Origin: Tenacibaculum lutimaris
GTDB taxonomy: Bacteria; Bacteroidota; Bacteroidia; Flavobacteriales; Flavobacteriaceae
NCBI RefSeq assembly: GCF_003610735.1
Contig: NZ_RAQM01000006.1
Span: forward strand, 270,274-334,273
Length of the DNA stretch: 64,000 bases
Reading direction: 5' to 3'
Shown here: positions 1 through 7,568 of the stretch, piece by piece
Numbering within the stretch: position 1 is the first letter of the stretch
Layout of the letters: the number at the start of each line of letters is the position of its first letter
The notes under the pieces: model-generated
The model's input: only the letters and a program-made list of their open reading frames with translations
What the model was told of the DNA's origin: nothing
Database searches by the model: none
Position numbers and translations under genes: made by a program

Positions 1-1
1 T

Positions 2-475
2 ATTATGACTCCTCGTACGGTACTTACTACAGCAGATGAAAATCAAAGTATAAAATCATTCTTTGATGAAAACAGACCTTTACGCTTTTCTAGAATACCT
101 ATTTACGCTGAAAATCCAGATAACATAACTGGTTATGTTTTAAAAGACCAATTATTACTTTCATTAGTAGATAATAAAGGAGATGAACCTTTAAAAACTA
201 TTAAAAGAGAAATTATAATAGCTAGTAGAGAGCTATCTATTCCAAATTTATTCGAACGATTAATTGAACAAAGAGAACACTTAGCTTTAGTGGTAGATGA
301 ATATGGTTCTGTTAGTGGTTTAGTTACTCAAGAAGACGTTATAGAGACACTTTTAGGCTATGAAATTATGGATGAAAGTGATAATGTAGCAAACCTTCAA
401 AGTTTAGCTAGAAAGAGCTGGGAACAGCGAGCAAAGCGATTAGGGATTATTAATGACGATACAGAAAATGAATAA
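2..475 (+). CDS. CNNM/CBS-pair membrane protein, C-terminal fragment (left edge cut)
   Basis: The frame is already open at the first bases, so this is only the cytoplasmic C-terminal part of a longer protein. The visible 157 residues carry the MTPRT motif that opens the CBS pair in CNNM-type (HlyC/CorC-like) proteins. Two CBS repeats follow, with the typical SRIPIY and VVDEYGSVSGLVTQEDVIE strings. The tail (SLARKSWEQRAKRLGI) is of the kind found in flavobacterial members. The missing N-terminus should hold the CNNM transmembrane domain. The family is linked to divalent-cation handling; the old name hemolysin is not supported here. The ATG at position 5 is internal, not a real start. A hairpin terminator follows. 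Confidence 0.85.
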   Translation: MMTPRTVLTTADENQSIKSFFDENRPLRFSRIPIYAENPDNITGYVLKDQLLLSLVDNKGDEPLKTIKREIIIASRELSIPNLFERLIEQREHLALVVDEYGSVSGLVTQEDVIETLLGYEIMDESDNVANLQSLARKSWEQRAKRLGIINDDTENE

Positions 476-495
476 ATCATTTTTATCTTTATACA

Positions 496-529
496 AAAAG
501 AGGCGTGAATTACAATTCACGCCTCTTTT
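496..529. terminator. Bidirectional Rho-independent terminator
   Basis: Inverted repeat with arms 496-510 and 515-529 around a four-base loop. A run of A on one side and T on the other lets it work in both directions. It sits between the converging CBS-protein gene and the TonB-dependent receptor gene. Confidence 0.85.
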
Positions 530-549
530 ATTTTATACAACTAAGTTAA

Positions 550-3294
550 TTAGTCATTAATAGTCCAAGATATGTAATATAAAGAACCTATTGATCCTGC
601 TCCTGGTGCTATAAAATACTCCTTACCTGTTAAGTTAGTTCCTCCTATTTTAAACCTTGATTTAATTGCTGGAACCGTATAGTTAACTTGAGCGTCTAAT
701 ACTGTTCTAGAATCAACTAAACCTTGTAAGAAAGACGATTGCCAATAGTATTCATCTTGCCAACGAGCGTTAATATTAAAACCAAAGTTTTTAAATAAGT
801 TTGGGTGACCAAACTGAACTTTTACTTTGTGTTCTGGTGTGTTAAATGCTGGCTCAAAATCTGGGTCTGAAGCTTCATCAAAATCAAACTTAGCATAATT
901 ATAACTTGCTCCTAATTCAAATCCTTTAAATATTTTGGTCAACATTCCTATTCCGATACCATAAGAAGTTACATCTGCATTCGAGTTGGTATTTACAGAG
1001 AAAGATGTTACATCATTATTTTGAAGCGCTAATAACGCTTCAGCATTTGGAGTTCCATCAGCATCAAATCCACCATAGTGAGGTACAATAACATCTTTTA
1101 TTGCTGTAAAAGATTCATAATTGTTATAGTAACCATTAATATCTAACTCTAAAATCTTATCTGAATTTAAATTGATAATACTTCTATATCCTAATTCGTA
1201 CGAGATAACTTTTTCAGGTTCTATTGTACTTAATTGAGATTTTTTATAATTTCCTCTATCAAGCTCAGCCTTTGAAAAAGAATTTTGAAAAGCGTCAACC
1301 CCTGTTAAAGTTTTTCCTCCTTCAATATTAACTACGTATCTGTCTAAATTATCTGCTACACCTCCTATTAAATGTCCTGTTCCAATAGGAAGACCAAAAT
1401 ATTGTTCTTGTAAAGTTGGGTTTCTAAATCCTGTTTGATAAGAAGCTCTTATTACGTGATCTTTATTTTCACCTAATGAGTAATTTAAAGATACCCTTGG
1501 AGAGTAGTTTCCTTTAAAGTTTGTTGACTTGTCATAACGAACAGATCCTGTAAACTTTAATCTTTCATCAAAAAACTTCTTTTGTAACTGAGTGTAAATA
1601 CCAAATTCATCAAATGAAATTTTAGAATCTCCATCTGTAAATACTGAACCCTGAGAGTTTAAGTTCATTTTTCTATAAGAACCTCCAACTTGGATTTCTC
1701 CGAATTTAATAATATCACGGAAGTTATAGTTACCATCAGCATGGTAATATGATGTTTGATCTGATAATTTCGCTCCTCCTTCTGCAACTGATTTAGAAAC
1801 TACATCAGCTGCAGCTTCATTAAACTCTGCAGAACCTGGCATAAAACGACCACTATTAGCAAAATCTCTAGCTTTAGAGTGATTTCTTCCTTGGTTTAAA
1901 TAAGCATTTAAATAATCACCAAACCAATTTTTATCTTCTTTCCAAACTCGGTTTATATTAATTGCCTTAAAACGAGAATCAAAATAATCTCCTGAATCGT
2001 TTGCAGTATAATACCCTCTTAAGAAAAAGTTTTTTCCTAAAAATTCTAATCTATGTTGCTCAAAAGAAAACCCGTCTTGAACATATCTATTTGCTCCTTG
2101 ATAAATGTTTTTACCTCTTGCAAATCTTGAATTCCAAATGATTTCTAAATTTTCATTAGCCCAAGGACGATAATGCAATGAAGCATCAAACTTTAACCCG
2201 TTTGAATTATAATCTACTAAACTTGCTTCATCATACCCTGTTCTTGAAATTTTTTCATCAGGTAACGAATTGATAAGATCTTGTGTAATTAATGGATTTG
2301 TTTTACTTGCTTCAGTTGCAATTTGCTTTAATGTAGCAAACACTTCATCTCCGTATACATTAATACCGTCATATCCTGGTAAAGATCTATCTCCATCAAT
2401 TTCAACACCTCCAATTTCAGTAGAGTTCCCTGTGTTATTAGCGTGCCATTCCTCAGCACTGAAATAAGTAAAGTTTACTTTACCTGCAAATTTATCATTG
2501 AACTTATAAGCCATACGCATTCCAAAATCATAGAAAGGATTGTTTCCTCCTGCTTCTTGAGAACTATACCCTGATTTGAAATAAGTGCTAATACCAGAGT
2601 ATTTAAATGGGCTTTTACTCTTTAACAACATGATTCCATTAAAAGCATTCGCTCCATATAAGGCTGAAGCGGCTCCTGGTAATACTTCAACACTCTCTAC
2701 ATCTAAATCTGAAGTTCCTGCTAAATTACCCATTGAAAATGTTAATGCTGGCACCGCTGTATCCATACCATCAACTAATTGTACAAATCGAGTGTTTTCA
2801 AAAGAAGAAAAACCTCTTGTGTTGATTGATTTAAAACCATAACCAGTTTCTCTAAGATCAATACCTTTTAAATTAGCCATTCCATCGTAATATGTTACAG
2901 ATGTATTTTTTCTAATATCATTAATCCCCATTCTTTCAATAGTAACGGGAGATTCTATAACTCGTTCTGGAGATCTTGATGCTGAAATTACAACTTCATC
3001 CAACGCTATATTTTCTTTTAAAATAACGTTTACTTCTTGACCTGCAGATAATACTTCTACCAATTCAGTTTTATATCCAAAAGCAGAAACCTGAAGGCTT
3101 ATCGGGAACGTTTCTTTTACAGTAATAGAAAAGTTTCCATCAAAATCAGAAGTAGCTCTTGTATCTTTAGAAATAATTACAGCGTTAGAAAAAGGCTCTA
3201 GATATTCATCATAGACTTTTCCTTTTATAGTAGTTTGTCCATATACAGATATAGCACAAACTACTAAAAATATAGATAGTAGATTTTTAAACAT
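550..3294 (-). CDS. TonB-dependent outer-membrane receptor (914 aa)
   Basis: Outer-membrane active transporter of unknown substrate. Residues 1-19 are a signal peptide ending VYGQ. Residues about 22-100 form a carboxypeptidase-regulatory-like beta domain (TIKGKVYDEYLEPF). A plug domain follows (about 105-215) with the LYGANAFNGIM plug signature, and the rest is a long beta-barrel. No SusD partner lies beside it, so a polysaccharide-utilisation role is not supported. The protein ends ...YISWTIND rather than in the usual aromatic residue. The two downstream minus-strand genes are upstream in transcription order and encode TonB C-terminal-domain proteins, which suggests a functional link. Substrate cannot be told from sequence. 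Confidence 0.93.
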   Translation of the reverse strand: MFKNLLSIFLVVCAISVYGQTTIKGKVYDEYLEPFSNAVIISKDTRATSDFDGNFSITVKETFPISLQVSAFGYKTELVEVLSAGQEVNVILKENIALDEVVISASRSPERVIESPVTIERMGINDIRKNTSVTYYDGMANLKGIDLRETGYGFKSINTRGFSSFENTRFVQLVDGMDTAVPALTFSMGNLAGTSDLDVESVEVLPGAASALYGANAFNGIMLLKSKSPFKYSGISTYFKSGYSSQEAGGNNPFYDFGMRMAYKFNDKFAGKVNFTYFSAEEWHANNTGNSTEIGGVEIDGDRSLPGYDGINVYGDEVFATLKQIATEASKTNPLITQDLINSLPDEKISRTGYDEASLVDYNSNGLKFDASLHYRPWANENLEIIWNSRFARGKNIYQGANRYVQDGFSFEQHRLEFLGKNFFLRGYYTANDSGDYFDSRFKAININRVWKEDKNWFGDYLNAYLNQGRNHSKARDFANSGRFMPGSAEFNEAAADVVSKSVAEGGAKLSDQTSYYHADGNYNFRDIIKFGEIQVGGSYRKMNLNSQGSVFTDGDSKISFDEFGIYTQLQKKFFDERLKFTGSVRYDKSTNFKGNYSPRVSLNYSLGENKDHVIRASYQTGFRNPTLQEQYFGLPIGTGHLIGGVADNLDRYVVNIEGGKTLTGVDAFQNSFSKAELDRGNYKKSQLSTIEPEKVISYELGYRSIINLNSDKILELDINGYYNNYESFTAIKDVIVPHYGGFDADGTPNAEALLALQNNDVTSFSVNTNSNADVTSYGIGIGMLTKIFKGFELGASYNYAKFDFDEASDPDFEPAFNTPEHKVKVQFGHPNLFKNFGFNINARWQDEYYWQSSFLQGLVDSRTVLDAQVNYTVPAIKSRFKIGGTNLTGKEYFIAPGAGSIGSLYYISWTIND

Positions 3295-3337
3295 AATGTT
3301 TATTTTAATTGATTTTTGTAAATTATTATTGATTTAT

Positions 3338-4099
3338 TTACTCATCTAGAGCAAACATAATAGGGAATCCGTATTTAACTGAAGTATTACCTCCTTGCTT
3401 TATAGCTGGTATAAATTGAGGTAATTGTGATACCACTCGAACAGCTTCATTATTTAATAACTCTCCATTCGTTGGTCCTAGGGTTTTAATATTCTTTACC
3501 TGTCCGTTTTTATCAATAATAAAACGAACCCAAACCTCCCCCTGAATTGATTCTTTCACTGCTTGACTAGGGTATCTGAAATGTTTTTGAATATGTTTTA
3601 CCATTTCAATATTGAAACAATCTAACCTATCTCCTTTTTTAGCTTTTTCACAAGCAGTAAAAAGAGGTATTTTATCTACAGTACTAAATTTTTCAGCTTT
3701 TCTTATTTCTTCGGCTGATAATTTACTGGTTAAATCTTCAATATTATTTTTAATTATTAAGGATTTGGCAATCTCTGTTGATTCTTGAGTATCATCAACT
3801 TTTGCTGTTCCTGCACCTGATAATTCTGTTGCAGTAGTGACAGCTTTCTTTTTAAAGATTTCTCTTTTCTTTAAATATCTTCTATTAGCAGAAACCTTTA
3901 CGGAAATTTGACGTGTTCCTTTATTGTTTTTACTTTGAGGCTCAATAGTACATTTAGTAATACTATTTAAATCTAAATTTTCTTCGGGAGTTTCACAAAC
4001 TTCACGCTGAGCCATTACATTAGTTGCATACAAACAAACTAAAAATATAAATATAATTACTTTTTTCACACTTAAGGGTTTTAATGATTTCCTAGTCAA
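3338..4099 (-). CDS. Exported TonB C-terminal-domain protein, copy A (253 aa)
   Basis: The N-terminus has a hydrophobic segment ending NVMAQ, which reads as a cleavable signal peptide. A GTG at codon 11 (VKKVIIF) is a possible alternative start. After a middle region with basic and cysteine residues (RRYLKKR), residues about 170-250 form a TonB/TolA C-terminal-like domain: paired CF motif, YPSQAV, GEVWVRFIIDKNG, then LPQFIPAIKQGG. Classical TonB proteins keep an uncleaved membrane anchor and a proline-rich spacer, and neither is seen here. It is a clear paralogue of the next gene (4181-4885). It lies 44 nt from the receptor gene and may be co-transcribed with it. Role inferred: periplasmic partner of TonB systems or another envelope function. 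Confidence 0.8.
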   Translation of the reverse strand: MTRKSLKPLSVKKVIIFIFLVCLYATNVMAQREVCETPEENLDLNSITKCTIEPQSKNNKGTRQISVKVSANRRYLKKREIFKKKAVTTATELSGAGTAKVDDTQESTEIAKSLIIKNNIEDLTSKLSAEEIRKAEKFSTVDKIPLFTACEKAKKGDRLDCFNIEMVKHIQKHFRYPSQAVKESIQGEVWVRFIIDKNGQVKNIKTLGPTNGELLNNEAVRVVSQLPQFIPAIKQGGNTSVKYGFPIMFALDE

Positions 4100-4180
4100 T
4101 TAATTAATTTATTAATCTATCCAGAAAAATCGGCGGGCAAAAGTACTCTTTTTTTGTGAAAAATTAAATTATTTATATAA

Positions 4181-4885
4181 CTAATATGCTTCTGCATTTA
4201 ACGTAAAACTCATTGGAAAACTATACAATACTTTTGAAGGTTCACCTCCTTGTTTTCCTGGTTTAAAATTTGGAAGCAACAACACAATTCTCTTAGCCTC
4301 TTCTTTTAAAAGTTCATGAACACCTTCTCCTTCTGTTTTTATATTGGTTACTTTACCTGTTTCATCAATTATAAAACTAACCAACACATTACCTTCTATA
4401 CCTTTATCCAATGCCTCATTAGGATAAACTAAGGTATCAAGTATATGTTGCTGCATTTCATAATTAAAACAATCTATTTTATCCATTGATGGATCTGAAC
4501 ATGTTAAGAACATAGGGATTTCATCAACTATATCAAAAGAAATACCTTTACGCTCAGTTTTTCTTATGATTGGAGTAAGATTACTTAAGTGATATGAGTT
4601 TAATTCATTAATTGTTTTTAGAGAATGTAATTCTTTCGCTTTTAATTCTTCAGCTAAGCGAGTAGCTTTTTCAAAATAAATACGTTTTTTTAAATATCTT
4701 CTACTAGAAACCGTAGTTACTATTACAGGAGATTCGTCTTGATTATCATTATCTTTTTCAATCAAGCATTTATCTATCGTATTTATATCTTTTGAACCAT
4801 GATCTTGAGAGGTACATTTTTCTTGTGCATTTAATAAATGCGTACTATACAAAATAGCTAACAAGAATATAATTATTTTTTTCAT
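4181..4885 (-). CDS. Exported TonB C-terminal-domain protein, copy B (234 aa)
   Basis: Start placed at the ATG at 4885, because the hydrophobic signal segment (MKKIIIFLLAILYSTHLLNAQ) begins there; the longer frame adds eleven non-hydrophobic residues. It shares the plan of copy A: cysteine near the mature N-terminus, an aspartate/serine-rich stretch, the SSRRYLKKR motif, a CFNYEM string with a second cysteine about twelve residues earlier, and a C-terminal TonB-like domain (YPNEALDKGIEGNVLVSFI). The four cysteines are in corresponding places in both proteins, which suggests conserved disulfides. Tandem duplication is inferred from the order and similarity. Precise function is unknown. Confidence 0.78.
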   Translation of the reverse strand: MKKIIIFLLAILYSTHLLNAQEKCTSQDHGSKDINTIDKCLIEKDNDNQDESPVIVTTVSSRRYLKKRIYFEKATRLAEELKAKELHSLKTINELNSYHLSNLTPIIRKTERKGISFDIVDEIPMFLTCSDPSMDKIDCFNYEMQQHILDTLVYPNEALDKGIEGNVLVSFIIDETGKVTNIKTEGEGVHELLKEEAKRIVLLLPNFKPGKQGGEPSKVLYSFPMSFTLNAEAY

Positions 4886-4999
4886 CACGATCTGTTTTGT
4901 TAAAACACGGTAACTCAATATAAAATTGAGTAGACAATTCTTTAGGCCTTTATTAAAAAATTAAAAGCTTTATGAATACTAACAAGTTTTAAGGCTGTA

Positions 5000-5098
5000 T
5001 TAAACTAAATTTAGAGTATTAACAAATGAACTCTTACCTACTTGATGTTCTAATAAAAATCGTGCTGATTTTTTTTGTGAAGTTATTTTATTTTTCAT
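5000..5098 (-). CDS. Possible 32-residue small protein (doubtful)
   Basis: An ATG at 5098 opens a 32-codon frame ending TAA at 5000. The product would be basic and begin MKNKITSQKKSARFLLEHQV. It faces the same way as hflX and the TonB-like genes. I recognise no domain. The opposite strand has an open frame of similar length, so this may be chance. It is listed because the gap is long for this genome and the composition is less A/T-biased than the flanks. Confidence 0.2.
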   Translation of the reverse strand: MKNKITSQKKSARFLLEHQVGKSSFVNTLNLV

Positions 5099-5187
5099 TT
5101 TTTAGGGGGATAAAATGTTTAAAAATACTGATTAACAATGTTTAAAAAAACATAGAAAATTCTATGTTAATAATTATAAAGATAGTA

Positions 5188-5224
5188 AAAAAGAACTTAA
5201 ACAGCAATTATCTAAGTTCTTTTT
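5188..5224 (-). terminator. Terminator downstream of hflX
   Basis: Inverted repeat AAAAAGAACTTA / TAAGTTCTTTTT with arms 5188-5199 and 5213-5224 and a 13-base loop, 33 bases after the hflX stop. On the minus strand the 3' arm ends in a T-run. Confidence 0.7.
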
Positions 5225-5256
5225 GTGTTATCGTTATGTTTTTTTAGCGTAAAAAA

Positions 5257-6456
5257 CTAGTACTCTTGATATAAGAAATCGTTATAAGGAAAACGTTGTA
5301 TATGAATCTTTTTTACCTCTTCATACACCTTTTCTTTAAAGTCTTCTAGGTTATCTTTGTTTAAGGCAGATATAAAAATACTTTCAGTTTCTAAATCATT
5401 CATCCATGTTCTTTTCCAATCTTCTAAAGTATAATACTCTTTTGTTTTTTCTGTTGTTAAATCGTCTTCTTCAATAGTTTCATGAGTATAAGCATCTATC
5501 TTATTAAATACCATAACAGTAGGTTTATCTTTACTGTCAATTTCGTCTAAAATTTTGTTTACAGAAGCAATATGATCTTCAAAATTTGGATGCGAAATAT
5601 CAACTACATGCAATAATAAATCTGCTTCTCTAACTTCATCTAAGGTAGATTTAAATGATTCTACTAACTGGGTTGGTAACTTTCTAATAAACCCAACAGT
5701 GTCTGTCATTAAAAACGGAATATTTTTAATGACCACTTTTCTTACTGTAGTATCTAATGTTGCAAATAACTTATTCTCAGCAAAAACCTCACTTTTACTA
5801 ATTACATTCATTAAAGTAGACTTACCCACGTTGGTATACCCCACCAAAGCAACACGAACCATTTTTCCACGATTTTTGCGCTGTATTGACATTTGTTTAT
5901 CAATCGTTTCTAATTTCTTTTTAAGTAATGAAATTTTATCACGAATAATACGACGGTCAGTTTCAATTTCCGTTTCTCCAGGTCCACGCATACCAATACC
6001 CCCTTTTTGTTTATCGAGGTGGGTCCACATACGTGTTAATCGAGGCAATAAATATTGATATTGAGCCAATTCTACCTGAGCTTTTGCCGAACTTGTTTGT
6101 GCTCTACTTGCAAAAATATCAAGGATTAAGTTAGTTCTATCTAAAATCTTACAATCTAAAAAACGTTCAATATTTCTTAACTGTGCAGGTGATAATTCGT
6201 CATCGAAAATTGCTGTTCCGATATCGTTTAAATCTATATACGCTTTTACATCTTCTAACTTTCCCGTTCCCAGAAAAGTTTTAGGATTGGGCTTATCTAG
6301 TTTTTGCACAAAACGTTTTACTGCAACTCCTCCAGCTGTTAGTGTTAAAAACTCTAACTCATCTAAATATTCTTCTGACTGTTTTTCGTCTTGATGTTGG
6401 GTTATAATTCCTATTAAAACCGCTTTTTCTGATATGGCTTCACGTGTTTCTATCAT
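5257..6456 (-). CDS. hflX: Ribosome-associated GTPase HflX
   Basis: GTPase that binds the large ribosomal subunit and is known to split stalled or hibernating ribosomes under stress. The 399-residue product has the HflX N-terminal domain with its glycine-rich linker (GGIGMRGPGETEIETDRR). A TrmE/Era-type G domain follows, with G1 GYTNVGKST near residue 206, G3 DTVGFI and G4 NKID. The C-terminal extension is short. The ATG at 6456 is chosen. A TTG three codons upstream lies inside a TACTTTTG promoter box (6463-6470), so it is unlikely to be translated, and the mRNA would be leaderless or nearly so. Confidence 0.95.
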   Translation of the reverse strand: MIETREAISEKAVLIGIITQHQDEKQSEEYLDELEFLTLTAGGVAVKRFVQKLDKPNPKTFLGTGKLEDVKAYIDLNDIGTAIFDDELSPAQLRNIERFLDCKILDRTNLILDIFASRAQTSSAKAQVELAQYQYLLPRLTRMWTHLDKQKGGIGMRGPGETEIETDRRIIRDKISLLKKKLETIDKQMSIQRKNRGKMVRVALVGYTNVGKSTLMNVISKSEVFAENKLFATLDTTVRKVVIKNIPFLMTDTVGFIRKLPTQLVESFKSTLDEVREADLLLHVVDISHPNFEDHIASVNKILDEIDSKDKPTVMVFNKIDAYTHETIEEDDLTTEKTKEYYTLEDWKRTWMNDLETESIFISALNKDNLEDFKEKVYEEVKKIHIQRFPYNDFLYQEY

Positions 6457-6462
6457 ACGTTG

Positions 6463-6470
6463 CAAAAGTA
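6463..6470 (-). promoter_or_regulatory. -7 promoter box of hflX
   Basis: TACTTTTG on the minus strand, an exact match to the Bacteroidota TAnnTTTG element. It ends only six bases before the chosen ATG. Confidence 0.6.
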
Positions 6471-6529
6471 CGAATTTATCGATGTAAAGTAATTAACTTA
6501 TTTCTTTGAGAACTGGGTTATTTTTAATT

Positions 6530-7093
6530 CTACAGTAACTCTTTAATTATCTTCTTAAATTGAGGTAATACCTCTTTTTCAAACCAAGGATTTTTAGTTA
6601 ACCAAAATCGATTTCTTGGTGATGGATGTGGTAACACAAAATAGTCTGGTAAATATTCTTGAAAAGCATCTACTGTTTCTGTAAGCGTTCGTTTTGCTCT
6701 ATCTTTTAGATAGTAATTCTGAGCATACATCCCAATTAAAACAACCAATTTCACCTTACTCATTTCATCTAATAAGGGTTGATGCCATTGAGGTGCACAT
6801 TCTTTTCTTGGTGGTAGATCTCCAGATTTTCCTTTTCCTGGATAACAGAATCCCATCGGAATAATTCCGAAGTTATTAGCATCGTAAAATTGTTCGTTAG
6901 TAACTCCTAGCCAATTTCGTAATTGCTTTCCGCTCGCGTCATCCCAAGGAATTCCTGATTGATGTACTTTAGTTCCTGGTGCTTGACCTACAATAATAAT
7001 CTTTGATTTTTTACTTGCTAAAACAACAGGATTAGGTTCTATAAAATCTTTACAGATAGTGCATTTTCGAATATCAGATAGTAATTCTTTCAT
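6530..7093 (-). CDS. Uracil-DNA glycosylase superfamily protein (187 aa)
   Basis: DNA-repair-type protein of the uracil-DNA glycosylase fold. Motif 1 is GQAPGTKVHQSGIPWDDASG (about residues 36-55), and the C-terminal motif is LPHPSPRNRFW. Four cysteines (C11, C14, C83, C99) are spaced C-x2-C...C-x15-C, matching the 4Fe-4S ligand pattern of family 4/5 glycosylases, so an iron-sulfur cluster is likely. Its length is close to the family norm. It lies between hflX and a small unknown gene with no overlap. Catalytic activity on uracil is inferred; the protein may belong to an uncharacterised branch, so no symbol is given. Confidence 0.85.
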   Translation of the reverse strand: MKELLSDIRKCTICKDFIEPNPVVLASKKSKIIIVGQAPGTKVHQSGIPWDDASGKQLRNWLGVTNEQFYDANNFGIIPMGFCYPGKGKSGDLPPRKECAPQWHQPLLDEMSKVKLVVLIGMYAQNYYLKDRAKRTLTETVDAFQEYLPDYFVLPHPSPRNRFWLTKNPWFEKEVLPQFKKIIKELL

Positions 7094-7146
7094 AGTTAAA
7101 AATACTAAAACTCTATCGATTTAAAAATGCTATGCCAGTAAGGTGT

Positions 7147-7199
7147 CTCGATACAATTTTGTTCTTGTTCGCTTCACTCAAGAACAAAATCACTCGATA
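7147..7199. repeat. Palindromic element flanked by direct CTCGATA repeats
   Basis: Arms ATTTTGTTCTTG (7156-7167) and CAAGAACAAAAT (7179-7190) are perfectly complementary around the loop TTCGCTTCACT. The heptamer CTCGATA occurs directly on both sides (7147-7153 and 7193-7199). There is no T-tract, so it is not a standard terminator. It resembles dispersed REP-like intergenic elements; copies elsewhere in the genome cannot be seen here. Confidence 0.6.
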
Positions 7200-7208
7200 T
7201 GACAAATA

Positions 7209-7568
7209 CTAAAACTTGATAAAATCATCAAAAGCTATGTAATACGGTTGATCTTTAAAAACAGGTAATTCTATACTTTCTGCATTAGCAATACCAATTC
7301 CTGCATACCAAACTTTTGCGTTTTGATTTTTTGCGTGTTCTTTAAAAGTTTCCATCCATAACACATCATATTCTTGTGGTGACTGAATGTTATTTGTAGT
7401 TTTTACCAACACAAAAATGGTAGGCTCTCCTTTTTTATACAATACAAACTGCGGATGTTTTTTTAACTCGCTATTGATTGCAACAAATTCATAACCCATT
7501 TCCTGCAGTTTCTTACCCACAATGTTCATTCCTAAATTGTGGAGCTCTTGTTTAGTAAGTTCTTGCAT
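7209..7568 (-). CDS. Conserved protein of unknown function (119 aa), coupled to DEAD-box helicase
   Basis: Small soluble protein with no signal peptide or membrane segment. The layout (helix, then YEFVAINSELKKHPQFVLYKK, then a strand ending FVLVKTT) loosely recalls the core of restriction-endonuclease-like folds, but no complete catalytic set is evident, so this is only a suggestion. Its ATG overlaps the helicase stop by one base (TAATG), which implies translational coupling. A role with RNA or nucleic acids is inferred from this neighbour alone. Confidence 0.75.
   Translation of the reverse strand: MQELTKQELHNLGMNIVGKKLQEMGYEFVAINSELKKHPQFVLYKKGEPTIFVLVKTTNNIQSPQEYDVLWMETFKEHAKNQNAKVWYAGIGIANAESIELPVFKDQPYYIAFDDFIKF

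Larger units (their letters stand above)
4919..5256. other. 338-base intergenic gap
   Basis: A+T-rich gap between copy B of the TonB-like gene and hflX. It contains the hflX terminator (5188-5224) and a possible 32-codon minus-strand frame (5000-5098). No other feature is visible. Confidence 0.6.
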
